From positions 33,680,271-33,721,074 of the forward strand of contig NC_049982.1 in the NCBI RefSeq assembly GCF_000003815.2: a DNA stretch of 40,804 nt, given 5' to 3'. Origin of the DNA: Branchiostoma floridae (Eukaryota; Chordata; Leptocardii; Amphioxiformes; Branchiostomatidae). Under the pieces are notes generated by a model. The model made no database searches. It saw only the letters and a list, made by a program, of their open reading frames with translations, and was not told the origin of the DNA. Positions 11,248 through 20,919 of this stretch are shown here, one piece after another; position 1 is the first letter of the stretch, and every line of letters begins with the position of its first letter. The translations under genes were made by a program, and so were the position numbers.

Positions 11248-11461
11248 CTGTTGAGCAAACGTCATGGATAAGAGCCAGTATGGAGGATTCGCAATGTCCA
11301 AGTTTGGCAATAAAAAGGGGAATGGCATGGTAGTCTATTAGTTGGTTAATCCTGTCCTGATTGATAACTGTAGTGTGTTATACTCACGCAGGGTAATGTT
11401 GGACTGTTACGTTACATGTGAACGTAGTTATGCTATGACATTGTTCAATGTGGTTTGTTAT

Positions 11462-11693
11462 GATTTATGGTGTGGTGTAATGTGGTGCAGCCGTCACTTT
11501 GCGGTGTGTGGTGTGGTGTGGCATATTACTATGCAGTGTGGTGCGGTGTAGTACTGTGCGGTGCTGTGTGTGGTGGTGTGTGTGTGTGATGCACTGTTAT
11601 GCGGTGTGATGTGTTGTGTTGCGGTTTGGTGTGGTGTGAAAACGTTGCAGTGTTCTGTCGTGCGGTGTGTGGTGTGATTTGGCGTGGTGCCGT
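11462..11693. repeat. Degenerate GTGTGGTGCGGT tract in the last VMAT intron
   Basis: About 230 bp of imperfect GTGTG/GTGCGGT words with few other bases. It lies in the 500-bp intron between the last two VMAT-like exons. Open frames across it (His/Thr-rich on minus) are repeat translations. The first part of the 100-aa minus frame at 11831 is a genuine exon, the rest is intron. Confidence 0.75.
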
Positions 11694-11747
11694 TGTCTGA
11701 TTTGTCCTGTTTGAAAGATTAACAAAGTAATGTATAATTATAATTAC

Positions 11748-11841
11748 CACAGTTTCTTCTTTTCCCGGCGGGTTTCTGAGGAATATGAGGAATGGGGCGA
11801 ACAGAATGTTGACGATGGCGATGCCTCTCATCAGCCAGGGG
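11748..11841 (-). CDS. VMAT-like exon, TM12 (5' part lost in gap)
   Basis: The visible 94 nt read PWLMRGIAIVNILFAPFLI then FLRNPPGKEETV, matching the family PWLM...[21 protein letters not shown] (transmembrane segment 12 and the start of the tail). The donor is GTG before gtaatt. The first 13 or so codons (the family's GPSAGGAIAKAIGF region) should lie in the adjoining 100-N gap. Confidence 0.93.
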
Positions 11842-11941
11842 NNNNNNNNNNNNNNNNNNNNNNNNNNNNNNNNNNNNNNNNNNNNNNNNNNNNNNNNNNN
11901 NNNNNNNNNNNNNNNNNNNNNNNNNNNNNNNNNNNNNNNNN
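11842..11941. other. Assembly gap (100 N, nominal size)
   Basis: Exactly 100 N, the usual placeholder for an unknown length. It removes the 5' part of the TM12 exon of the VMAT-like gene. Confidence 0.98.
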
Positions 11942-12029
11942 ATTAGACGTTAGAGCAAGATATGTACCGTCATTTAGCAAGATAAACCGATAAAAATTTT
12001 TAACTTTAAAAAAAAATTCGTTTTTGAGA

Positions 12030-13110
12030 TTTTTTTTTGAAACTGAACCTTTATTTGTCAATCAACTTTGCAGTCCCCGGAGGGGCTGAGTTGCATTGAT
12101 TTTACAACACAAAATAGCACATCAATCATCATCATTACACTGCAACAATTTGAGATAAAAGCGGAGCAATATCAATATAAAATCTTAAAATCTATTTACA
12201 TCAATGATTAGATTAACAGTCTGAGAGAGCTTTGTGGGTTAGAGTTTGAATAAAAGAATCTTATGTCGGTTTGTTTTGCTCCGTGGTGGTTTCAGTCCTA
12301 CATTGCGGCGCATGTTGTAGGGGGAGTCTGCAACAGGGGGCAGACATTGTCTGCAGGGATGTGTAGTGTCCTTCAGGATCCGCTGCAGCTCGCGTACAGA
12401 TGCTTCGTGTCGCCTGGACTGCAGCGTGGGGAGTAGATGGTGATCCACGCCAATGATTTTGCAGCAGAGTTTTTAAAAACTTTTTCCAGTTCATCCGACA
12501 GGGTCTTTGGAAGCTCTCCCTACACAGGTGATCCATACTCCACAATTGGCCGGATGAATGAGGTATAGATAGTTAGTAGTAAGTCAGAGGGTAGTCCATA
12601 TTAGCAAGGCGTAGGTAGTGTATCTGGGACTCTGAGGCAGCTTAGGCTCGTATCACCATATCTTTCGTTTTCTTAGCGTTTGCCTCCATGCAATATGAAG
12701 CAGCCCATGACTCTACAGCAGTCATTGAAGTTTGTAGCATACCAGGAAGAGATCCCATTAGGCACTCTGAGTTAGTCAGGTCATCCGCATACTTCACTGG
12801 CATGGGTTGACACTGGGGTGGATATTTTCGTCCAGACAGTTCATGGCTATAACGAATAACATCGGCGACAATATTCCTCCCTGGGGTGTGCCAGCATACA
12901 GTCCCCACATGGCCCACATACGATTCAAGCTTAAAGCTGACCCTTCTTCCCCAAAAGATGTCTGAGTAGACTCCTCCCGATTCAACGATCCATTCATCCA
13001 AGAGTCTCTGAGACCCTTGACATCATTGACTTCCGCCGTGCTGCACGCTTATGTGAATACCGGACATCATCGGCTTAACACTACGCAACGAAGGTGACCC
13101 AGGCATTCTT
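12030..13110 (-). mobile_element. 5'-truncated non-LTR retrotransposon, RT fragment
   Basis: On the minus strand, RT motifs GTPQGGILSPMLFVIAM (about 12905-12850) and VKYADDL (about 12800-12780) occur in different frames, so there is a frameshift between them. The next part reads AVESWAASYCMEANAKKTKDM. Further on, fragments such as LCRESFQ and PPRSKTNRHKILLF resemble the C-terminal region of CR1/Jockey-type RTs. The 3' end has AATAAA (12055-12050) followed by an A-run (12038-12030). Several stops and frameshifts make it a dead copy. It lies in the intron between the TM11 and TM12 exons, in the same orientation as the gene. Confidence 0.8.
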
Positions 13111-13245
13111 GTCAAATACTTTATTTCAATATGATGATTGGGTACTTGAATATTATAATGAATTAAGTGCAAGTTAGGTGCTTGTTAATATGCTGTAGTT
13201 CAACTACAAGTGTCCCGCCTGCTCTTTTGCAATTTAGGTGTGTGT

Positions 13246-13258
13246 GGGGGGGGGGGGG
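13246..13258. repeat. 13-bp G homopolymer
   Basis: A run of 13 G following gtgtgtgt. It lies at the border of a 13.2-13.7 kb stretch of unknown dispersed-repeat-like sequence that shows no coding signal. Confidence 0.9.
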
Positions 13259-14041
13259 TATTTTATGAAAGCGTACAGATTCAACTTAGGCTCAGATTTT
13301 CCAATGCAACCATGTCATAGAAATACTTTCATGTGAAAAATTTTGAAATCAAGGCAGAACCCCCCTACCCCGAGAATTACTTTTTGAACCCCAAAACGTC
13401 TATTTTATGCCTACATGCAACACTGCTTTCCTTTTGATAAAGTATATTTCAAGATCATATGGCAGGTCAAAGGTCACCAAAAAGTGCCTATTTTTGCACA
13501 AAAATCACAATTTGTTGAGTTCAATTTAGAGAAATTGTTTGCAATGGGCCATTTGACTTTCATGTGATACTACTTATGCCATAAACATTCTCTGCACTTG
13601 AGAAAAGTTCGATTTCAATGTCATATTGTAGGTAGAAGGGCATCAAAATGCTCCAAGGTCAAATGGAAAGACCGTGTTTGGTATTCTCTCATATATATCA
13701 ATGTTTGGGGCATTTCAATTTATTTTGCATCATATGGGAAGTTACTAGGCAGAAATGATTATGTACACCATGAATATGACAGCCACAGCCAGTTGAACTA
13801 ATGCCATCCACAAAGGAAAAGGTCATTACAACAAGCGACTGAGCCATCTCCACCATTGGAAGCAAGCGGCGCCCACAACAGGCAGGATTCATGTCAAACT
13901 GCTCCATACTTCTTCTGCTTTCCATCTAGCTATCGAGAAGGCCCGGAAGTTCAGAAAGAACCATGACCTTTACATCGCCTTCGACGATCTCAGAGCCGCA
14001 TTTGATACGGTGGACCACATCTCCCTCTGGAAAATCCTGAC

Positions 14042-14720
14042 GCACCTCTTTGATACACCTATTCCCTGGAAAGTAGTTTATACTTCTTTGAGATTTTAGT
14101 ACTATAGATCCGGTGACAAGATATTTTCAATACGGACTTCTTCATAAATTTTTGCCCACTAATAGGCTTTTACACATACGGAAACGTGTAGATAGTCCTT
14201 TATTCTCATTCTTCCATTTAGAAGAAGAAACATACTGTCATGTCTTCTGGGAATGCCCTCAGTTGATTTCTTATTGGGATGATGTTTAATTTTGGTTCCA
14301 TGAAAAAACAGGAAAACATTTAAACCTCAACTCTTTCAATGTAATTTTTGGAAACTTAAATCGGAGGGGGGGCTATAATTGGTAATCTTATAATCCTGTT
14401 AACTAAGATGTTTATCTACAAAAGAAGACAGTCCGGACACTTAAGTTCCCAGTCCTTTATGTGTGCCGGATATATCCGGGTTTGGCAGTTTATGGGTTAA
14501 GTACGTCCATTTCTTTCAAGAAGTAGAGTATTTGATTGCAATAAGAAGGGGGAATCTGGAGAGTCACATAGGCAAATAGGGCACTTTCTGTATCCAATGA
14601 TTTATTCCTGCATCAATATCACAGTTTATTCCTGTTTTGAGTTACGGTCAGGGACAAGTTGATGCCCCTTTGTTTTGTTTTGTTGTGTTGTGTTGTGTTG
14701 GTTCCTACTACTGAATAAAA
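14042..14720 (+). mobile_element. L1-like 3' fragment nested in the RT, with TSD
   Basis: This 679-bp insert is flanked by gaaaatcctgac at 14030-14041 and 14721-14732 (12 bp, direct). It ends in gaataaaa. It encodes remnants of an L1-type C-terminal region: RLLHIRKRVDSPLFSFFHL followed by EEETYCHVFWECPQ, with the spaced Cys/His pattern, then stops. Removing the insert and one TSD copy makes the surrounding RT frame continuous, which confirms the boundaries. It is a 5'-truncated copy, as expected for target-primed insertion. Confidence 0.85.
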
Positions 14721-14973
14721 GAAAATCCTGACACTGCTTCGAGCCCCTCAGAAGACAATATCCCTCTTCCAGCAGCTGTGCAACTGTAAGTAAAGCTGCG
14801 TCATAGTGAACGGGAAAGAGTATTAGTGGTTCGGCATCAACAGTGGGGTCAGGCAGGGATGTGTGGCTGTACCGGATCTCTTGAACAACGTTTTCGACTA
14901 CCTGGTGACTAAGGTCTGTGAACGCGTTCCCGGGGTGTCCTTTGGGCAATACAGCTCATCAGACCTTGAATAC

Positions 14974-15040
14974 GCTGATGATCTGGACCTTCCCTGCTCG
15001 CTGATGATCTGGACCTTCCCTGCTCGCTGATGATCTGGAC
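14974..15040. repeat. 26-bp tandem triplication after the YADD box
   Basis: gctgatgatctggac starts at 14974, 15000 and 15026. The unit is 26 bp, so each extra copy shifts the reading frame of the RT just after its catalytic Asp pair. Confidence 0.95.
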
Positions 15041-15689
15041 CAACTTCTAGACGTTCTCAGGGTCTACGACGAGGAGCTAAATATGCTAAGTCTCAGCACA
15101 AACTGGAGCAAGACAGAGCTCTTTCCAATTGAAGATGACCTCGACCCTAAACTCCCATATTCAATCAGTACACTGTCAACTTCTTCTCATTCAAGTATGT
15201 TGGGTCTATAATTTACAAGACACTAGGTGACCTGAAACGCGAGATTAACCAAAGACGCGCCCAGCTCTCCTGCAGTCTGTGTGGAAACCATTCTGTCGAC
15301 ATCACCATATCTCCATACAGACCAAACAACGAGTGTACAAATCCTCCGTCATATCAGTCTTCCTGTAGGACCCTGGCCACTGAACATCACCCTGACAGCT
15401 CGCCTCGACGGCTTTAAAACTAGAGCTCTGGGGAGGATCACAGGTACCCACTGGCACGAGCACCTGTGTAACAGTGAACTTCGAAAGCTGACCGGGCAAC
15501 TCCCCCGCCTCTTGCCTTACCACATGATACGGTTTCGCTGGCATGGACCCCTCTGTGTAAAAATTGACTCTTCCAAATAACACCAGGCTCGCTGATTGGC
15601 TGCCAAATGCTCCTCAGGATATTGATTCAGGCTAAGCGATTGCAATTGGTTATTAATTAAGCTATATAGACATATAGGTCTGCTTACCT

Positions 15690-16142
15690 CCAAATGGGGT
15701 CATCAGAAAATAACCCCCTTAATCCCCCCAAAATTATTTTGAAGTGGTTTATGCCAAAAATCATAAATTGGCCATTTGAACCTAGAGCAACCCCTGTATC
15801 CAAATCTACTTCATTTGGTTGTAAAACAGTGTACAGGAGCAAAAAAAATCCAAAACCGCAAAATTAAGCATTTTGTTGTACTGCATGCCAAAACTGAATC
15901 TATGTGGGCATATGATCAAGGTACCTCTGTGCCAAATTGCAGGTCATTCGGTTGTAATAAGGGCACAAGGGTATATATAGTTTTGGTCTAGAAATGACCG
16001 AAAAAAATTAACAAAATCATTTGAGGGGTAGATATAAAAAACACCTGGGGGTATTTGCCCACTCTACCCTTGTGCAAAAAGTCATACGGTCCAGGAACGA
16101 AGGAGATAACGCGTTTTGAAGATTTGACAGGAGAATGAAGAA
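15690..16142 (-). repeat. Inverted copy of the modular repeat family of 39-40 kb
   Basis: Read on the minus strand it begins cattctcctgtcaaatcttc (about 16136-16117) and then carries modules with acaaccgaatgacctgc, aatttggcacagaggtacc and a gcatatg-like block, in the same order as at 39040-39300. It lies just upstream of the TM11 exon in the intron. The 139-aa and 75-aa minus frames here are accidental. Confidence 0.8.
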
Positions 16143-16278
16143 AGAAAAAAGAAACGTTACGAATACAATATACTTCACCATATCTGTGGTAGGGCTGAAA
16201 TATAAATATCTGCATTTTTCATAGAGATAATAAGTAATGACATTAACTGTAATTTTCTTTAAATTAAAAAGATCATAC

Positions 16279-16346
16279 CTATGGCAAATCCCAGGCAGAA
16301 GGCGACATCGGCGATAGCGTACACGGTCCCGTACACTGAAACGTGT
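16279..16346 (-). CDS. VMAT-like exon, TM11 ([16 protein letters not shown])
   Basis: This 68-nt exon codes for [19 protein letters not shown] then FAI and ends with the first base of Gly. The acceptor is catttacag and the donor is ATAG before gtatgat. The Asp in YAIAD corresponds to human VMAT2 Asp426 and the Phe in DVAF to Phe429. The residue equivalent to Tyr433 (VMAT2 CMGYAIG) is Phe here (CLGFAIG). Confidence 0.95.
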
Positions 16347-17344
16347 CTGTAAATGATTTCCCAAAACATAAGAGGCATTACTCCACAAAAGCCCATGTAA
16401 TGCAACCATTACTCGTTCATAAGTTAACAGTTTCAATGTTCACAACTGAGGAGTGCAATTTAGGTGGTCTCTGTGACATTCACTCTATGTGATATACAGC
16501 AAAATCAGTACCAGCCCCCACTAGAGGTGATTGCTGGTACAGGTATACATGTACAGGTAAAGGTAAGTTTCAGGTCCAGAGGATCAGTTCTCGGTCCGGA
16601 CGGACCTGAACCTGGGCCTAATACTTTGTGAAAACATGTGGATGGGCTTAAAATGATTCTACTTTTTGGACTCTCATTTGAAACCTTCTCTTAGAAGAAA
16701 CTCCAAAAGTTTGACCAAGGACTTTAGTAGAAACTTGGTATAAATGACTATTAACTCTAATCTACTTCGCTCATGTTATTTATTTGAACCGGTAAGGGTC
16801 CAAACGTGAAAACCCTGCTTGTATAATCTGATCATTTTTCTTGGTCCAAAATCTGGTCTGCTGATTTTTTTTACTAAACCAACAAATATCATCGCACTGG
16901 TACCCAAACCTAGTGAGCACCAAATGTGGCTACAATGTGGCCAGTTTGTGTGGTTCTCTAGATGATTTCCTCATTGATACAAACATTGCGCATCCTTTCT
17001 GTAGTGATCACCTGTCCACATAAACCAGATTTGATTGTACCTTGTTTTGACCACTTGTAAAACTAAATCAAAGATATTTCGTGTGCAAAATGTCTTAAAT
17101 GATGAGGATCCCAAGGACAGGGGTTGTTTGTGCAGGGTGAACACAATGGTACAAAGGCTTCAGATATGTCTGAGCGTTTTCAAGCGAAGCACCAGAAAAC
17201 GTTACTGACCAACATTTCAAAAGTAATAAGCGTCCTAGACAACAATGTATAAGCAGGCTTCTCCTTACAGTCCTATACTACTGTTGACATGGAGTAAGTA
17301 ATATTCAATGATCAAATACAGAAGGTATCTTAATTGTAGCAAAC

Positions 17345-17396
17345 CTCAAGTCGACGAGGTACCCCATAATTGGCATCATTGACGCATCCACCATTC
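17345..17396 (-). CDS. VMAT-like exon, MVDASMMPIMGYLVDLR
   Basis: This 52-nt exon starts GA (completing Gly) then reads MVDASMMPIMGYLVDL and ends AG, completed to Arg by the A of the next exon. The acceptor is caacttag and the donor is TTGAG before gtttgc, a weaker donor. The Asp of MVDAS matches human VMAT2 Asp399, a membrane-embedded acidic residue needed for transport. Confidence 0.95.
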
Positions 17397-17699
17397 CTAA
17401 GTTGAGAGAATAAAAAAGAAGCTAAGAGCATACATAAGCAGGCTCGTTCTCATCGAAATTTGCCAGATGCTGTCGCCAGTCGTTATAACTTGATGGGAAT
17501 ACCATTTCTTTCGTCATTTTCTCACAACACCTGTAATGGTTTATAAAAGATGCACCACAACTTTCTGTCTTTCGCATTTGTGATGGCTTAGAAGAAATCA
17601 TACACACGGGTGGGAGTCAACCCCGTAGGAAAAGGCTGTCACCTAAGAAGATCCAAAGCATTTAAGTATCAGCCAAAACTAAAAAAAAAACAGTTTCCA

Positions 17700-17820
17700 G
17701 GAGGACTTTTCGACGGTTGAAGCTAGCTACCCAGGCCCTCTGACAGATCACGTCAGATCACTACTAAATACTGTAGCTGATCTTGGAGTAACGCTGATTT
17801 TTGACAGTAATGCGACCTGC
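17700..17820 (+). other. Possible small RT remnant beside the TTAA element
   Basis: A short plus-strand frame reads VADLGVTLIFDSNATC just left of the element at 17825. It recalls the DLGVTFDS box common in non-LTR RTs. Sequence after the element (19798 on) is not clearly its continuation. Weak call. Confidence 0.25.
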
Positions 17821-17824
17821 TTAA

Positions 17825-19793
17825 AGGTGGGTTTACACCTGCGTATATTTTCATGCCGCATGAGTTCCGTTTTGACATTTTTCGACATTTTGACTGATTT
17901 CTTCAATACGCGGCCGCACGCACAAGTCGCACCTCTATCGCATCTGAATCGTCTTTAGAAAGTTTCACGTACGCAGGCAAACGAAAATATACGCCCAGTT
18001 CGCCTGATAGTTTTGGACATGCACAAAACTATCATTCGTACGCAGTTTGGTGCCCAAAACGTTATGGATGCGCAATACAGTGGTCCCACGTCGGTCGATT
18101 GCGCTATGAAGACGCTACATGTTTGCGCTTTATACGCAATNNNNNNNNNNNNNNNNNNNNNNNNNNNNNNNNNNNNNNNNNNNNNNNNNNNNNNNNNNNN
18201 NNNNNNNNNNNNNNNNNNNNNNNNNNNNNNNNNNNNNNNNNNNNNNNNNNNNNNNNNNNNNNNNNNNNNNNNNNNNNNNNNNNNNNNNNNNNNNNNNNNN
18301 NNNNNNNNNNNNNNNNNNNNNNNNNNNNNNNNNNNNNNNNNNNNNNNNNNNNNNNNNNNNNNNNNNNNNNNNNNNNNNNNNNNNNNNNNNNNNNNNNNNN
18401 NNNNNNNNNNNNNNNNNNNNNNNNNNNNNNNNNNNNNNNNNNNNNNNNNNNNNNNNNNNNNNNNNNNNNNNNNNNNNNNNNNNNNNNNNNNNNNNNNNNN
18501 NNNNNNNNNNNNNNNNNNNNNNNNNNNNNNNNNNNNNNNNNNNNNNNNNNNNNNNNNNNNNNNNNNNNNNNNNNNNNNNNNNNNNNNNNNNNNNNNNNNN
18601 NNNNNNNNNNNNNNNNNNNNNNNNNNNNNNNNNNNNNNNNNNNNNNNNNNNNNNNNNNNNNNNNNNNNNNNNNNNNNNNNNNNNNNNNNNNNNNNNNNNN
18701 NNNNNNNNNNNNNGTGATATTCGTCTTCTATTAGCTCTGGACAGAATGGACAAATCCTCTGGTCGATAGGGATTTTTTGGAATCTTCCGGTTTATGATGT
18801 CAGATCCAGGTCAGGACCGACGAATTTGTACCGGGGGCATGGAGAGATGGTCACAACTTGCAGGAAACCATGAATGCAGGACACTGGTCCCAACAGAGCC
18901 TCCAGGGACGGGAAGATGTAGAGGAACCTGCTCAAGCACTGGGTCAATTTGTGTGACACACGAGTCATTTTGTGTAACAGATATTTGACTTAATTTGCTG
19001 ATAATGGCACTTTTTTGTGTGTAGAACCACATGATATAAAGGTGCAATATAGAGCCATATTATAACTTTGAAAGAGGGCGTAAGGTCTCATAATTGTTTA
19101 ATTTACGTGTTTGATAAAGATCTTGAATACGTTTTGTGGTGTGTATGGGTGTGATTTTTATAGTAGTTGAAATACTAAGATGATAGGGGAAATCATTAAG
19201 CACAAAGTGAAAACAAACACAATCTTAACAGTGCACATAACTTCTTAAGGTAAATGATGGCCCACATTACTGTAAAAGCACAGTGTCACTGCTTCACTGC
19301 TTCGCAAATGAATGAAAAAACCTCTTCACTGTTTACTTGTCAATGTTCTACTTGCACTGCCTGTAAACAAAAGCATACGTAGGACAAAGGGTTCCTCTAA
19401 CAAAAATACTCCATTGGCAATGCTCGCAAACAAAAGTATATGTAACAGAAACTGTTCCTCTGACACACCTGAAATGCGTTTGGAATGCAGTTAGCACCAG
19501 GTGCGTCAGGCATGCGGTCGGTAGACGTTGTGTGCGTCCGGAAAACGCCCAACATACGTACCCCATACTAATCTATTCGCAGTACGGAAAATTTGTTGCG
19601 CATTTCAGTTGCAAGCATACGCATCTCATGCGAAATGAAAACGCTGAAGTCGTAATTCAAACGCCAGATGGGCTCGACGTACAATTTAATTTATTCCAAA
19701 AAAAATCCAAATGTTGGGCGTTCGGCAGCGTATTGACAAAATTTCATGCGGAAATCATGCGCACTTGAAAATATACGCAAGTGTAAACCCACC
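17825..19793. mobile_element. DNA transposon-like element, about 30-bp TIRs, TTAA flanks
   Basis: The left end aggtgggtttacacctgcg then tatattttca and the right end tgaaaatata then cgcaagtgtaaacccacc are inverted repeats with one mismatch and one extra A on the left. Both ends abut TTAA (17821-17824 and 19794-19797), the target duplication used by piggyBac and Kolobok superfamilies. The subterminal regions are rich in gcgtatg/atacgc words. The middle (18714-19490) shows no intact transposase and 573 bases are missing, so the element is non-autonomous or its coding part is in the gap. It lies in the intron between VMAT exons 23104 and 17396. Confidence 0.75.
18141..18713. other. Assembly gap (573 N) within the TTAA element
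   Basis: Unread bases. Frames that span it are artefacts of N translation. Confidence 0.99.
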
Positions 19794-19797
19794 TTAA

Positions 19798-20919
19798 GGA
19801 TCAGCCGATGCTCGCTGTGCACCGGAACTTGTTCTCAACACCGTCGGCTTATCGCTGGCAATTTTTGAGGTCGCAGGCCTCGATTCCAGGTTGCTTGTAC
19901 GTTCCTCGCCCAGGTACAGGTCGACATTGGTTTGATATTCAAAACGATCCAAGATCGATTTTCACCTTCAAAATTCGGACGATTCTTGTAAAACATACGC
20001 CGCAAATCGATAACGTACGCCCATGACTTAAAAGATATCCAGTGTGCCCTGGGCAAAGCACTAAGGAACTACCATGAAGAAGGTGACAGGCGGTCACCGA
20101 GACGTTGATGTGAATAAAGCAATGGTTGCGTAAAATGAGTCTCTTTATTTACTCAACATTAATCTTACCCTGAACGGGCTTTTTTGGCATCCCCTGGCCT
20201 GGGAAGGGGGACTCATTCGACCCCCCCTCCTTCTAAATGTCAAAACGGCTTACTCTACGATCAAAAAATTTTCAGGGGGTGATGTGCTAATTGTGTTTTA
20301 CAATTTTCAAAATTGTGATATCTTTATGACGTAATCATGACGTCATTAATTGATTTTATTGGCTAAATTGATGAATTCCCATAATACCTAAAGAAATAAC
20401 ATCTTTTTCAACATATAACCCTAAAATCTCATGGAGGTGGATGAGAAAACATTTCCATGAATGTTATTTTGTAAGAAAATACAAAGTTGTGATGAAATCC
20501 GACCAAAAATAAGCTGCTTATATTTCTCATCATGCTATAGTCGGCCATCTTGGCTTTGGCCAATTACGTTATGTCATTAGCATAAATCATATTCAATTAA
20601 AAATATCATAAAAAGATATGTTAGATATTAAAGATATATGAATACAAATGTAGTTAAGCAAGAAAATCTTAAACACATTGTTAAAACCAAATTTTGGATT
20701 TTGTAAAATATGAGATGTCCTATCACAAGCCGTTTGGGAGTTAAACGCGTCAAAGTTGGCGTGGGTACTTTTAGCCCACCCAACCCCAGTCTGGATAGGG
20801 CTAAGTAGTAACAAGAGTCTGAAAACTAAAACCTGCATGAAATATTTTGTTTTGTGATATGGTTTGACGTTTGGCATTTCATCAATGGTACACTACGTCA
20901 CATTTATCACCTTCGCCAA
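19798..20919. other. VMAT intron, unclassified dispersed-repeat-like sequence
   Basis: No gene was seen. 20150-20580 contains cctgggaagggggactcat, paired acgtcat/atgacgt words near 20330-20345 and a long AT-rich tail, the style of a degenerate non-coding dispersed repeat. No inverted termini could be fixed. Confidence 0.35.

Larger units (their letters stand above)
13870..15580 (+). mobile_element. Second non-LTR retrotransposon, decayed RT, interrupted
   Basis: The 5' part (13905-14041) reads AFHLAIEKARKFRKN and DLYIAFDDLRAAFDTVDHI, the RT block with the first catalytic Asp. After a 679-bp insertion the frame resumes at 14733 with TLLRAPQKTISLFQQL, then FGINSGVRQGCV and LEYADDLDL (the YADD box, about 14965-14985). 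The tail at 15281-15580 reads GPWPLNITLTARLDGFKTR and ends RFRWHGPL, like the RLRWFGHV box of non-LTR elements. Stops, frameshifts and a 26-bp triplication show that it is inactive. It lies in the intron between VMAT TM11 and TM12 exons, antisense to the gene. Confidence 0.8.

Noticed and set aside
11248-11328. Upstream extension of the terminal VMAT frame (from Met at 11328)
   Set aside because: An AG acceptor at 11248 gives the family-conserved KEETVAIL junction. The extension has no VMAT similarity.
11529-11747. His/Thr-rich continuation of the minus frame below the TM12 exon
   Set aside because: It lies beyond a good GT donor at 11747 and is the translation of the GT-rich tract. The next exon at 11247 continues the VMAT family match.
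16017-16436. 139-aa minus frame near the TM11 exon
   Set aside because: It runs in a different frame from the VMAT exon and through the modular repeat.
18013-18769. Frames of 207-234 aa across the gap at 18141
   Set aside because: Produced by the 573-N gap. The readable ends do not resemble a transposase.
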